Source: an uncultured Bacilli bacterium (GTDB taxonomy: Bacteria > Bacillota_I > Bacilli_A > RF39 > UBA660). From it: DNA of 64,000 nt. Shown here piece after piece: positions 30,139 through 39,836 of this stretch. How positions within the stretch are numbered: the first letter of the stretch is position 1; each line of letters starts with the position of its first letter. Below the pieces are notes generated by a model. That model ran no database searches. It saw nothing but the letters and a program-made list of their open reading frames with translations, and was not told the DNA's origin. The DNA is taken from the NCBI GenBank assembly GCA_934148015.1, contig CAKPCU010000004.1, forward strand, positions 11,551 to 75,550, written 5' to 3'. The translations under genes and the position numbers were made by a program.

Positions 30139-31557
30139 TTATATATCTAACATTTCTGCATCAGAATTATTTCTTATATTACTAGGTGTTTGTTGCATAT
30201 TTATATTATTATTAATCTGATTATTTAAAGTAGGAGTATTTCCTATGGCTGCATTATTATTTGTTGCTATATTAATATTAGGTACTGTATTAGTATTTGC
30301 TGCTATATTAGTAGTTCCATTATTATTTGCATTAGATGCCTTTATTTCTCCTTCTAGTACTATTTTTGTTGAAGAATCATCTAAATCTACAATTCTAAGT
30401 ATTTCTTCTATAGTAGTAACATTTTGAAGTACTTTAGCTAAACCATCTTGAAGAAGAGTTTTAGTATCACCTGTATAAACAAGTTTTCTTAATTCTTCTT
30501 TAGGTACTTCATTTGCTATAGCATCTCTTATTTCTTGATTAATAACTAATACCTCATGTATAGCGATACGACCTTTATAACCACCAACACATTCAGGACA
30601 TCCTTCAGCGTAAGCAAGTTCATTTATATCTATACCTAAATTAGCTTTAATTAGCTTTTTTTCATATTCAATAGCAGGTCTTTTTTTCATACAATGTGGA
30701 CAAATTCTTCTAGCTAATTTTTGTGATACTATACCATTTAATGAACTAGCTAAAAGATAAGTTTCAACTTCCATATCAGTTAAACGTTCAATTGTATTTA
30801 ATGCATTATTAGTATGAAGTGTAGATAGTACTAAGTGACCAGTAATAGATGCTCTAACTGCTATTTTAGCTGTTTCATCATCTCTTATTTCTCCGATCAT
30901 TATTATATCAGGGTCTTGTCTTAAAATAGAACGAAGTACGTTAGCAAACGTAAGACCAATTTCACTATTAACTTGTATTTGGTTAATACCATCAATACCC
31001 ATTTCAACTGGATCTTCAACGGTAACTAGATTAACTTCAGGAGTGTTAAGTAACTGTAAAAGAGAGTATACAGTAGTAGATTTACCAGAACCAGTAGCAC
31101 CAGTTACTAATATAATTCCATTTGGTTCTTTAATTAAATCTTTCATTTTTCTTAAATTATCAGGAGAAAATCCTAAACTTTCAAGACCTTTAAGTGAAGC
31201 TGTATAATCAAGTATACGAATAACTATTTTTTCTCCTTCATTAGTAGGAAGAGAAGATACACGCATATCTAAATTTATATCACGAATAGTAGTTTTAATA
31301 GCACCATCTTGAGGAAGTCTAGACTCTGTAATATCCATACCAGATATTATTTTTAATCTAGCTACTAGATTTTTTCTTATGTTTTCTGGAATAATTGCAT
31401 AATCTATTAAAATACCATCTATTCTAAATCTAACCTTTATATGATCTTCATATGGATCAAAGTGTATATCACTAGCACCAGATTCAGCAGCACTATATAA
31501 TATTTCAGTAACTACATCTGTTATTGGTAATTTAGTAAAATCTATTTGTTTTAACAT
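30139..31557 (-). CDS. pilB: Type IV pilus/competence assembly ATPase (PilB/ComGA) with Asn-rich tail
   Basis: GspE-family hexameric ATPase: Walker A GATGSGKST (residues 153-161), Walker B DPDIIMIGEIRD (216-227), and a CPHC...CPEC tetracysteine near 287-325. It powers pilin insertion into the pilus base. The N terminus lacks the MshEN domain of long PilB proteins and starts directly with the N2-like domain, as in ComGA. The last 70 or so residues are an Asn/Thr/Ile-rich, low-complexity tail that does not belong to the family. It is convergent with pilC-pilD and not in one operon with them. RBS GGGGAGGT at 31562-31569. Confidence 0.94.
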   Translation of the reverse strand: MLKQIDFTKLPITDVVTEILYSAAESGASDIHFDPYEDHIKVRFRIDGILIDYAIIPENIRKNLVARLKIISGMDITESRLPQDGAIKTTIRDINLDMRVSSLPTNEGEKIVIRILDYTASLKGLESLGFSPDNLRKMKDLIKEPNGIILVTGATGSGKSTTVYSLLQLLNTPEVNLVTVEDPVEMGIDGINQIQVNSEIGLTFANVLRSILRQDPDIIMIGEIRDDETAKIAVRASITGHLVLSTLHTNNALNTIERLTDMEVETYLLASSLNGIVSQKLARRICPHCMKKRPAIEYEKKLIKANLGIDINELAYAEGCPECVGGYKGRIAIHEVLVINQEIRDAIANEVPKEELRKLVYTGDTKTLLQDGLAKVLQNVTTIEEILRIVDLDDSSTKIVLEGEIKASNANNNGTTNIAANTNTVPNINIATNNNAAIGNTPTLNNQINNNINMQQTPSNIRNNSDAEMLDI

Positions 31558-31696
31558 AAATACCTCCCCTTATTATTCCTTTATACTTTTATAAAAATAA
31601 AATCATTATTATTCTTATCTTTACTCTAGATTTTATTATAATAATATTATATAATATATTTTAGAAGATATCAAGTATTTGAAAGGGTGATAACTA

Positions 31697-32254
31697 GTGA
31701 AAAAGAATAATAAAGGTTTTTTCTTAGCAGAAACAATAGTAGTATTAGCTCTTGTTACAACAGTAGTAGTCTTTGTATCTGCAAACGTACCTAATCTTTA
31801 TAAAAATTATAAATTACAAATAGAAAGTTATGATAGAACAGAAGATATATATTTACTTAAGGCTATATATGAAGCTAATGAAGAAAAAATAAAGAAAGCT
31901 ACAGAAAGTGATTGTTCCGGCACTGAAATAGGAGCTAAAATTTATAATAATGGAGAGTTGCCATCTTCAGGTGGAGATAGCACTGGTGCTGGATATTATT
32001 TTGAGAATGATGATTTGAAACTACCAAACGACTATAAATTCGACAGTAAATTTTATCTTACTAGTTATTTAGTTACACCTTCTGTATCTGGAGATTATAA
32101 CTTTAACAAATATTTAAAAAGAGTGAGGAAGACATCTAACTTTCAAACTGATTATAGATTAATTGGAAAACTAGTAAATGGTGGTAAAATTACTTATGCA
32201 TCAATAAGGATTGATAATCCAAATCCTAATAGAAGATGTAATCTTGGAGGCTAA
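31697..32254 (+). CDS. Minor type IV pilin-like protein
   Basis: A 185-residue prepilin. The leader MKKNNKG ends at Gly7, followed by FFLAE with the conserved Glu5 of the mature protein and a hydrophobic helix of about 20 residues. The globular part carries two Cys, one in ESDCSG and one close to the C terminus (NRRCNLGG), possibly a disulfide. It starts at GTG 31697 behind AAAGGGTGA, divergent from pilB and 2 bases before the next prepilin gene. Probably a pilus-priming or competence pseudopilin; the exact subunit is not identifiable. Confidence 0.8.
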   Translation: MKKNNKGFFLAETIVVLALVTTVVVFVSANVPNLYKNYKLQIESYDRTEDIYLLKAIYEANEEKIKKATESDCSGTEIGAKIYNNGELPSSGGDSTGAGYYFENDDLKLPNDYKFDSKFYLTSYLVTPSVSGDYNFNKYLKRVRKTSNFQTDYRLIGKLVNGGKITYASIRIDNPNPNRRCNLGG

Positions 32255-32256
32255 TT

Positions 32257-33405
32257 ATGAAGAAATTAAATAAAAAAGGTGTTACATTAATAGAATTAAT
32301 AGTTAGTTTTGCGATAGTTAGTGTTGCTATGATATATTTTTATCAAACTATAGTTGATTTACATAGAATGTATAAAAATTCAAATAAAGCAACTGATGAA
32401 TTTGTAAATAAAGATTATGCTTTAAGAGTACTTGATGCCTGGGCTACTAAATCAGGTAATAATTTAGACAATATTAAATCTACTGCAAGCGTTCAAACTA
32501 AAATTTGTGAAAAATACAGTATGTTTTGTGCTGATACTAAAACAGATGTAGATAGTACTAATATTGATTTTAAAAAAGTTACATTAAAAGATGAAGATGA
32601 AAAAATTGAAGTTATATACTATAAGTATAATAAATCTTTAATTACTGAACAACTTGAATATTTAGGTGCATTAGTAGATGGTAATATCACGGATGTGTCA
32701 AAATTTGACAGTATAAAAGATAAAACTGATGTTTTGGAAGTTACTGTTGACTCAGACACCAAAAAAATAAATTATATTATTAAAGATAGTGTTGGTAATG
32801 AAAAATACAGTATAACAAATAAAGATACAATAAATGAAATAATAAAAAATAATGTGAAAGATAAACAAGAAACAAACATAAATACAGAAGTTCAAAAGTT
32901 AATGGGTCAAAATTATAACATTATAGAAAGCATTGAAATTGTTAAAGAAGATAGCGATGAATCAAAAAAAGAATATGCAAGAGTATATAATGTAGTAGAT
33001 TCCTCAGGTAACGTGATAGCTAAAAATATTTATCAGATAGAAATAGTAGTAAATTTAGAGAATATGAATACTGAAGAGCTTAATAAAGAGCACATAATAA
33101 ATGGAGTTAATGTGAAATCTATTAAATTTAATAAAGAAGGTTTATACAAATTAAAATATTTAGTTTCAGCAGAGGATAAAAAATGTATGATTAGGTTAGA
33201 TAGTACTACAAGCATACATTTTAATAAAGATAAGATTATTCAATTAGATGGATTAACTATAAGTGATGTAAGCCGTGAAATAGAAGATAAAAATGTATAT
33301 ATAACACTTAATAAAATAAAATTAGAACAAACATCTGAGCTAAATTATATGTCTTTTGGTGGAAAATGTACAATTAAACTAGTAGAAGCCTACAAATATA
33401 AATAA
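32257..33405 (+). CDS. Large minor pilin-like protein
   Basis: A 382-residue prepilin, long for a pseudopilin. The leader MKKLNKKG is followed by VTLIELIVSFAIVSVAMIYFYQTI, with Glu5. The extracellular domain is rich in Asp, Lys and Ser/Thr and has few Cys (about four). The size suggests a tip or adhesin-like subunit, but I see no known binding domain. It forms a two-gene operon with the preceding pilin, and its start overlaps a GGAGG RBS at 32246-32250. Confidence 0.75.
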   Translation: MKKLNKKGVTLIELIVSFAIVSVAMIYFYQTIVDLHRMYKNSNKATDEFVNKDYALRVLDAWATKSGNNLDNIKSTASVQTKICEKYSMFCADTKTDVDSTNIDFKKVTLKDEDEKIEVIYYKYNKSLITEQLEYLGALVDGNITDVSKFDSIKDKTDVLEVTVDSDTKKINYIIKDSVGNEKYSITNKDTINEIIKNNVKDKQETNINTEVQKLMGQNYNIIESIEIVKEDSDESKKEYARVYNVVDSSGNVIAKNIYQIEIVVNLENMNTEELNKEHIINGVNVKSIKFNKEGLYKLKYLVSAEDKKCMIRLDSTTSIHFNKDKIIQLDGLTISDVSREIEDKNVYITLNKIKLEQTSELNYMSFGGKCTIKLVEAYKYK

Positions 33406-33413
33406 TTGATTTT

Positions 33414-33443
33414 TAGGATAGCAAACCTTTTGCTGTCCTTTTG
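33414..33443 (+). terminator. Terminator after the minor pilin operon
   Basis: Stem AGGATAGCAAA (33415-33425) pairs imperfectly with TTTTGCTGTCCT (33428-33439), followed by T residues. Confidence 0.75.
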
Positions 33444-33547
33444 TTATGAAGAAATAAAATAAAATTTATATGTCTAGACTTGATGTTAAACATAATTTAT
33501 TGTAAACTAGTATTGTTTATACTTGTTAGAGTAGTTAGAAGAAGTGG

Positions 33548-36500
33548 GTGATTAAAGTGCATGATAAATTGAAATTACTACTTAGTAAAATTAATTTGCC
33601 TGATAATTATTATGAAGCATTTAATAACGGAAAAATACTTAAATTAAGGTTAGATAATGCAAGACGTAATGGTACATTTGTTGTTGAATTAGATAATATA
33701 TTACCTAGTAATATACTATTGTTTGTTAATGAAAATATTAAAAATGGGTTTCCTGATATGGATTCTATGAAAATAGAGTTTGTTATTAAAAATATTAATT
33801 ATAATGACTCAGTTAATTTTTATAAAGAAGCTATAGATAGTAGTACTTTAGCTAAACCTATGAAAGAGTTATTTATAGAAAAGAAAGTTTTATATGATGA
33901 TAATTATTTAGTTATTGAAATAGATAATGTTGCAGAAAAGAGTATATTAGAAAATCATTTAGATAGTATTATTTCTTATTATAAAAAATTAGGATTTAAT
34001 GATATTAAGATTAAGACTTTTATTAATAAAGAAAATTCTTTAAAGGTAAAAAAAGAGTTAGAAGATGAAATAAAAAATGAAACTATTACACCTATTAAAA
34101 AAGAAGAAAGTAATATACTTTATGGGGATGAAATAAAAGCTAGTACTATTACTAGTATTAAAGATATTATTGCAGAAGATGGTAATGTAACTGTTGAAGC
34201 TTTTGTATTTGGAGTAGAAGAGTTTGAGTCTAGTAAAAGTAATTTTAAGATATTAACTTTTAAAATTAGTGATAAGACTGATAGTATTTTTGCTAAACTT
34301 TTTACTAAGGAAGCTGATGTATTTAAAAAATTATCTAAGTCTATGAAGTCTGGATGGTTTAGAATAAATGGTTATGTTAAGCAAGATATATATTCTCATG
34401 ATTTAGTTTTAAATATAAGACATGTTAATAAAATAGCATCGAAAGATGTAAAAGTAGTGGATGATGCCGAAATAAAAAGAGTAGAACTTCATGCTCATAC
34501 TATGATGAGTCAAATGGATGGAGTAACTAAACTTGATCTTGGTAAACATACTTGTGAACTTGTATCGCGTGCAATTGATATGGGATACCGTGGTGTTGCT
34601 ATAACTGACCATAATGGATGTCAAGCATTTCCTATAGCATATTCTATTATCAAAGCTCATAATAAAAAAATAGAAGATAAATCTAAACATTTTAAAGGAC
34701 TTTATGGTACAGAGCTTACTTTAGTTGATGATACTGTAAATATTGTTATAAGACCTACTAATAAAAAATTACTTGAAGAAACTTATGTTGTTTTTGATAC
34801 TGAGACAACTGGTTTTAATGCTGCAACTAATGATCAAATGATTGAAATTGGTGCTGTAAAACTTAAAAAAGGGGAAATTATAGATTCATTTGATGAGTTA
34901 ATTGATCCTAAAAGACATATTCCAGAAAAGATTACCAATTTAACTTGTATTACTGATGCCATGGTAGCAGGTCATGATACAGAAGATGTAGTAACTAAAA
35001 AGTTTTTAGAATGGATAGGAGATGCTACTTTAGTTGCACATAATGCTAAGTTTGATATATCATTTTTAGAAATGGCTATGAAAAAATATAACTTAGGCAC
35101 ATTAACTAATACGGTAGTTGATACATTAGAGTTATCAAGAGTATTAGATCAAGGTTATGCAAGACATGGACTTTCTGCATTAGTTAAAAGATACAATGTA
35201 CCATGGGAAGAAGATGCTCACCATAGAGCAGATTATGATGCTAAAGGAACAGCACTTGTTTTTGCTAAAATGCTAGATAAATTAGATTCTCAAAACTATG
35301 AAATAATAAGTGATTTAGAAAGACTAATACCTAAAGATGAAATTCATAAGTTTGGTAGAACTTATCATTTTAATGCAATAGCTAAAAATAAAACTGGTCT
35401 TAAAAACTTATTTAAGATAATATCACTTGCTAATACAGTTTACTTATATAAAACTCCTAGAATATTAAGAAGTAAATTAGAAGAGTTAAGAGAGGGTTTA
35501 TTAATTGGTAGTGGTTGTTATGAATCAGAAGTATTTACGTTAGCTAGAAGTAAAGAAGGGGAAGAGTTAAATAACATAATTAATTTTTATGATTATGTAG
35601 AAGTACAACCTCCAGAAGTTTATTCTCATCTATTACAAATGAGTGATTTTAAAGATGAAGAAGAACTTAAAAATCATATTAGAAAAGTAATTGAAGAAAC
35701 TAAAGCAGCTGGTAAATTAATTGTTGCAACAGGTGATGTACATCATTTCTTAAGAGAAGATAAAATATATAGACAAATTATTGTTAATCAAAAAGTACCT
35801 GGTGGTGGAAGACATCCTTTAGCAAGAGAAGCAATAAAAGAAATTCCATCACAACATTTTAGAACTACAAATGAAATGTTAAGTGATTTTGACTTTTTAG
35901 GAAAAGAACTTGCTAATGAAATAGTTGTTACTAATACTAATAAATTTCTTGATTTAGTTGATGAATTAGAAGTTATTATAGATACTGGTGGTGTACCTTT
36001 TTCTCCTAGAATTAAAAGTGATGATGGCCTATCTTACCTAGATTGCCCACGTGTTGTAACAGACTTAGTATATGAAAAAGCAGCTTCTTGGTATGGAAAA
36101 CCTCTTCCACATAATATAGAAGAGAGAATTGCAATAGAGTTATATGGTAATATTGTATATACTGCTTGTAGTTATAAAATAAAAGAAGAAAAGCCTGATA
36201 TAGATGATGATACTTTAACTAATGAAACATTTGATATGATGCATGAGGTAATAGTAAATGGTTTTGATTCTGTTAAAAGTTTATTAAAAGAATATTTAAC
36301 TAAAACTTGGGATAGTAAGGAAGAATTAACTGAAGAATTATTAGAAAAAAAGATGAAAAATGAATTAGGTGGTGTTATAGGAGCAGGGTTTGATCCTATA
36401 TATCTAATTGCTCAAAGGTTAGTTAAACACTCTAATGATGATGGCTATTTAGTTGGTTCTCGTGGTTCTGTAGGTTCATCATTTGTTGCTACAATGATGG

Positions 36501-38155
36501 GTATAACAGAAGTTAATCCACTTCCAGCTCATTATAGATGTTTAAATTGCAAGCATAGTATATTTGATTTTGACGATGGTACTCCTTTAGGTAAACAGTA
36601 TTCAACAGGATTTGACCTTCCTGATAAATTATGTCCTTGTTGTGGACAGAAGTTATATAAAGATGGACAAGATATGCCGTTTGCAACATTCCTTGGATTT
36701 AATGCTGATAAAGTTCCTGATATAGATCTTAACTTTAGTGATTTAAACCAAGCTTCTGCTCATGCTTATACCAAAGTATTATTTGGAGCTGATAACGTAT
36801 ATAGAGCAGGAACAATTGGTACTGTTGCAGAAAAAACAGCTTATGGATTTGTCAAAGGATATTTAGAAGATAAAGGGATAAATAAAAGGGGAGCTGAAGT
36901 AGAACGTTTGGCACTTGGTTGTACTGGAGTTAAAAGAACAACAGGACAGCATCCTGGTGGTATTGTTGTTATTCCAGATTATAAAGAAGTATTTGATTTT
37001 ACACCATTCCAATATCCAGCAGAAGATGCTAAAAGTGCATGGAGAACAACACACTTTGATTATCACTCTATAGAAGAGTGCGTACTTAAGCTTGATATAT
37101 TAGGACACTCTGATCCAACTCAGCTTAGAATGATACAAGATTTAACACATACTGATATTACTAAAGTACCATTAGATGATAAAGATACTATGAGTATTTT
37201 TACATCTACTAAGGCACTTGGTGTTACAAATGAACAAATAATGAATAAAACAGGTACTTTAGGTATTCCAGAATTTGGTACTAATTTTACTATTGGAATG
37301 GTTTATGAAACAAAACCTACAACCTTTGCCGAATTAATTAAAATATCAGGTTTATCTCATGGTACTGATGTTTGGCTTGGTAATGCTCAAGAGTTAATTA
37401 AAAATAATATAGTACCATTTAAAGATGTTATAGGGTGTCGTGATGATATAATGGTATATTTAATGTATCATGGTGTAAAGCCTATTAAAGCATTTAAAAT
37501 AATGGAGTTTGTTCGTAAAGGAAAAGCTTCTAAAGATCCAGAAACATGGAAAGAACACAAGCAAACTATGATTGATGCTAATATACCAGATTGGTTTATT
37601 GATTCTTGTGGTAAGATTAAGTACATGTTCCCAAAAGCTCATGCTGCTGCATATGTTATATCGGCATTTAGAATAGCATGGTATAAGGTTCATATGCCTG
37701 TATACTTTTATGCTTCATGGCTTACTTCTAAGGCAACTGATGTTGATGTAGATGCTATGATAAAAGGTTATGAAGCTATTAAAAGTAAAATTATAGATAT
37801 ACAAAATAAAGGTTTTGATGCAACTAATAAAGAGATGGGACAATTAGAAAGTCTTAAAGTATGCTTAGAAGCTTGTGCAAGAAAAATTAACTTCTTACCA
37901 ATAGATTTATATAAAAGCGAGGCAACTATTTGGAAAGTAAAAGATGATAATAATGTATATCCTCCATTTTCTTCAATAGATGGATTAGGTGATACAGTAG
38001 CTCTTAAAATAGTTGAAGAAAGAAAAAAAGGAGAGTTTATTAGTATAGAAGATTTACAAGTAAGAGCTAAAATATCTGCTACGTTAATTGATAAGATGCG
38101 TATGATGGGTATTTTAGATAATATGCCAGAGTCTAGTCAGTTATCACTTTTTTAA
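33548..38155 (+). CDS. polC: DNA polymerase III PolC-type alpha subunit
   Basis: Gram-positive replicative polymerase of 1535 residues. Order: an N-terminal domain, OB fold, PHP (HAHTMMSQMDG near residue 315), an inserted DEDDh 3'-5' proofreading exonuclease (FDTETTGFN near 416, HNAKFDISFLE near 498), a second PHP part, a zinc-binding region (CLNCKH...CPCCGQ near 998) and the C-family palm, fingers and HhH. It starts at GTG 33548 behind AAGTGGG; a second GTG three codons later is an alternative. It extends about 100 residues beyond B. subtilis PolC. Confidence 0.97.
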   Translation: MIKVHDKLKLLLSKINLPDNYYEAFNNGKILKLRLDNARRNGTFVVELDNILPSNILLFVNENIKNGFPDMDSMKIEFVIKNINYNDSVNFYKEAIDSSTLAKPMKELFIEKKVLYDDNYLVIEIDNVAEKSILENHLDSIISYYKKLGFNDIKIKTFINKENSLKVKKELEDEIKNETITPIKKEESNILYGDEIKASTITSIKDIIAEDGNVTVEAFVFGVEEFESSKSNFKILTFKISDKTDSIFAKLFTKEADVFKKLSKSMKSGWFRINGYVKQDIYSHDLVLNIRHVNKIASKDVKVVDDAEIKRVELHAHTMMSQMDGVTKLDLGKHTCELVSRAIDMGYRGVAITDHNGCQAFPIAYSIIKAHNKKIEDKSKHFKGLYGTELTLVDDTVNIVIRPTNKKLLEETYVVFDTETTGFNAATNDQMIEIGAVKLKKGEIIDSFDELIDPKRHIPEKITNLTCITDAMVAGHDTEDVVTKKFLEWIGDATLVAHNAKFDISFLEMAMKKYNLGTLTNTVVDTLELSRVLDQGYARHGLSALVKRYNVPWEEDAHHRADYDAKGTALVFAKMLDKLDSQNYEIISDLERLIPKDEIHKFGRTYHFNAIAKNKTGLKNLFKIISLANTVYLYKTPRILRSKLEELREGLLIGSGCYESEVFTLARSKEGEELNNIINFYDYVEVQPPEVYSHLLQMSDFKDEEELKNHIRKVIEETKAAGKLIVATGDVHHFLREDKIYRQIIVNQKVPGGGRHPLAREAIKEIPSQHFRTTNEMLSDFDFLGKELANEIVVTNTNKFLDLVDELEVIIDTGGVPFSPRIKSDDGLSYLDCPRVVTDLVYEKAASWYGKPLPHNIEERIAIELYGNIVYTACSYKIKEEKPDIDDDTLTNETFDMMHEVIVNGFDSVKSLLKEYLTKTWDSKEELTEELLEKKMKNELGGVIGAGFDPIYLIAQRLVKHSNDDGYLVGSRGSVGSSFVATMMGITEVNPLPAHYRCLNCKHSIFDFDDGTPLGKQYSTGFDLPDKLCPCCGQKLYKDGQDMPFATFLGFNADKVPDIDLNFSDLNQASAHAYTKVLFGADNVYRAGTIGTVAEKTAYGFVKGYLEDKGINKRGAEVERLALGCTGVKRTTGQHPGGIVVIPDYKEVFDFTPFQYPAEDAKSAWRTTHFDYHSIEECVLKLDILGHSDPTQLRMIQDLTHTDITKVPLDDKDTMSIFTSTKALGVTNEQIMNKTGTLGIPEFGTNFTIGMVYETKPTTFAELIKISGLSHGTDVWLGNAQELIKNNIVPFKDVIGCRDDIMVYLMYHGVKPIKAFKIMEFVRKGKASKDPETWKEHKQTMIDANIPDWFIDSCGKIKYMFPKAHAAAYVISAFRIAWYKVHMPVYFYASWLTSKATDVDVDAMIKGYEAIKSKIIDIQNKGFDATNKEMGQLESLKVCLEACARKINFLPIDLYKSEATIWKVKDDNNVYPPFSSIDGLGDTVALKIVEERKKGEFISIEDLQVRAKISATLIDKMRMMGILDNMPESSQLSLF

Positions 38156-38169
38156 GAAAGAGGAACTAT

Positions 38170-38721
38170 ATGAAAATAATAAGTGGAAAATATAAAGGAA
38201 AAGTACTAAAAGGATTTGATATTAATGGTACTAGACCTACAATGGATAGAGTAAAAGAATCAGTATTTGCAATGATACAAGATTATATAAGGGATAGTAT
38301 AGTATTAGACTTATATTCTGGAAGTGGTAATTTAGCTATTGAATCTATTAGTAATAATTGTAAATATGCATACTTAGTAGATATAAATAAAAAAGCTATT
38401 AATATTATCAATGATAATATTAATAGCCTTAAAATAGATAATTGTAAAATGATAAATGATAGTGCTATAAGTTCTTTAAATAATTTTATAAATAATAATA
38501 TATCATTTGATATTATCTTTTTAGATCCACCATATAATACTGATGAAATAGATAAAACATTAACTATAATAAATAGTAATATATGCTTATTAAATGATAA
38601 TGCAATTATAATATGTGAAACTACTATAAATATAGACTATACTAAATATAATAATTTAACTATATATAAACAAAGAAAATATGGACAAAAAAATGTTACT
38701 ATATTAAAGAATGTAAATTAA
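38170..38721 (+). CDS. rsmD: 16S rRNA (guanine966-N2)-methyltransferase RsmD
   Basis: MKIISGKYKGKVLKG, RPTMDRVKESVFAMI, the SAM motif LDLYSGSGNLAIE and the catalytic DPPY (FLDPPYNTDEI) are the RsmD pattern over 183 residues. The enzyme methylates G966 of 16S rRNA in the assembled small subunit. RBS AGAGGAA. It follows polC by 14 bases and is likely cotranscribed. Confidence 0.94.
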   Translation: MKIISGKYKGKVLKGFDINGTRPTMDRVKESVFAMIQDYIRDSIVLDLYSGSGNLAIESISNNCKYAYLVDINKKAINIINDNINSLKIDNCKMINDSAISSLNNFINNNISFDIIFLDPPYNTDEIDKTLTIINSNICLLNDNAIIICETTINIDYTKYNNLTIYKQRKYGQKNVTILKNVN

Positions 38722-38784
38722 AAGATAATAATAATTGAATAATTAATAATTAAATGTTATTATTATAATACAAGGAGTGTTTTT

Positions 38785-39705
38785 ATGAAGAGAAAAAGTA
38801 ATGGATTTACACTGATAGAATTATTAGCAGTAATAGTAATACTTGGTATTATAATAACAATTGTAGTAACAAATGTAGTTAAATATATTGGAAAAGCAAG
38901 AGAAGGTGCATTTAAAGATACTTATTCTAAAGTACTTAGAGATGTAAAAAATAAAATAGCTTTAAAGAATTTAGGAGATACTACAGAAGAAGTGGAGTGT
39001 AGAGATTATTCAGAATGTGCTAGTTTATATGATGTATCAACAAATGATGTAAATCTTATAGTAACTAAAGTAAATGAAAATTACATAGTTAATATGGAAG
39101 GAAAAGGTAGCTATGCTGGTATATCAATGGAAGAATCTACTTGTCCTAAGAATTCATATTGTAGTACAAATTCTATCTCCTCAAATATTTCATCAAATGG
39201 AGAAGAAAAAGAAACTAATATAGGAAGTTTACTAGTTTTAAATGTAAAGAATAAAAATCCTATAAATTGTAGTAGTGGTGAAGCTTGTAGTAAGTATGGA
39301 GAAAAAATTACAGAAATAATATCTAGTACTGGTGGATATGCGGTAACTCAAGAGAGTGAAATAATAATATATGATAAAAATGGAAATATATTAACTACTA
39401 CTGATCAAGCCAAAGCTCAAAAGTATAAGAATTTGATAAGTTTGACTAGAGGTGCAGATAATGATAAAGTTTATAATGATAATACACGTATTACATGTGA
39501 TAATGAAAATGCTTATTATAAAAGAAGCTCGAAATATAATAACATTGATGAAGTTTATTTATATAATGAGAAATTGATTAATTCCGAATATAAATATTTA
39601 TATTATCTTAACGAAGATAAAACTAAAAAAACACGATTGTTTATATTTAAATGTGCTGGAAAATTTTCAAATACTCATAGTAATTATAAAGAATGGACTA
39701 GCTAG
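38785..39705 (+). CDS. Type IV pilin E, outside the inverted pilin array
   Basis: A 306-residue prepilin with leader MKRKSNG and FTLIELLAVIVILGIIITIVVTNVVKYI as N-terminal helix, almost the same protein sequence as pilins A-D. Its DNA differs at many synonymous positions, and it lacks the shared upstream site. The globular domain resembles the B/C type (ECRDYSEC, then CPKNSYC) with about 150 extra residues. A TATAAT lies at about 38764 and AAGGAG before the ATG. It may be a constitutive subunit beside the switchable set, or the founder of the array. Confidence 0.85.
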   Translation: MKRKSNGFTLIELLAVIVILGIIITIVVTNVVKYIGKAREGAFKDTYSKVLRDVKNKIALKNLGDTTEEVECRDYSECASLYDVSTNDVNLIVTKVNENYIVNMEGKGSYAGISMEESTCPKNSYCSTNSISSNISSNGEEKETNIGSLLVLNVKNKNPINCSSGEACSKYGEKITEIISSTGGYAVTQESEIIIYDKNGNILTTTDQAKAQKYKNLISLTRGADNDKVYNDNTRITCDNENAYYKRSSKYNNIDEVYLYNEKLINSEYKYLYYLNEDKTKKTRLFIFKCAGKFSNTHSNYKEWTS

Positions 39706-39721
39706 AAAAACATAAATTAAT

Positions 39722-39750
39722 AAACAGCATTTTAGTAATGTTGTTTTTTT
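39722..39750 (+). terminator. Terminator after pilin E
   Basis: A stem AACAGCATT (39723-39731) pairs with AATGTTGTT (39737-39745, one wobble), loop of five, then seven or more T. It should shield pilin A from transcription of pilin E. Confidence 0.82.
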
Positions 39751-39785
39751 GTACTTTCTTTTCTTAATTCTATTTTTTAAGCAAC

Positions 39786-39798
39786 TATCTTAAGGATA
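39786..39798 (+). repeat. Candidate recombination site 1 (upstream of pilin A)
   Basis: TATCTTAAGGATA, a near-palindrome with arms TATC and GATA around five bases, preceded by TTAAGCAAC. It is the first of four copies and points toward pilin A. Confidence 0.65.
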
Positions 39799-39836
39799 AA
39801 AAGTGTTTAAAAAATAAAAGAAAGAAGGAAAAAATT

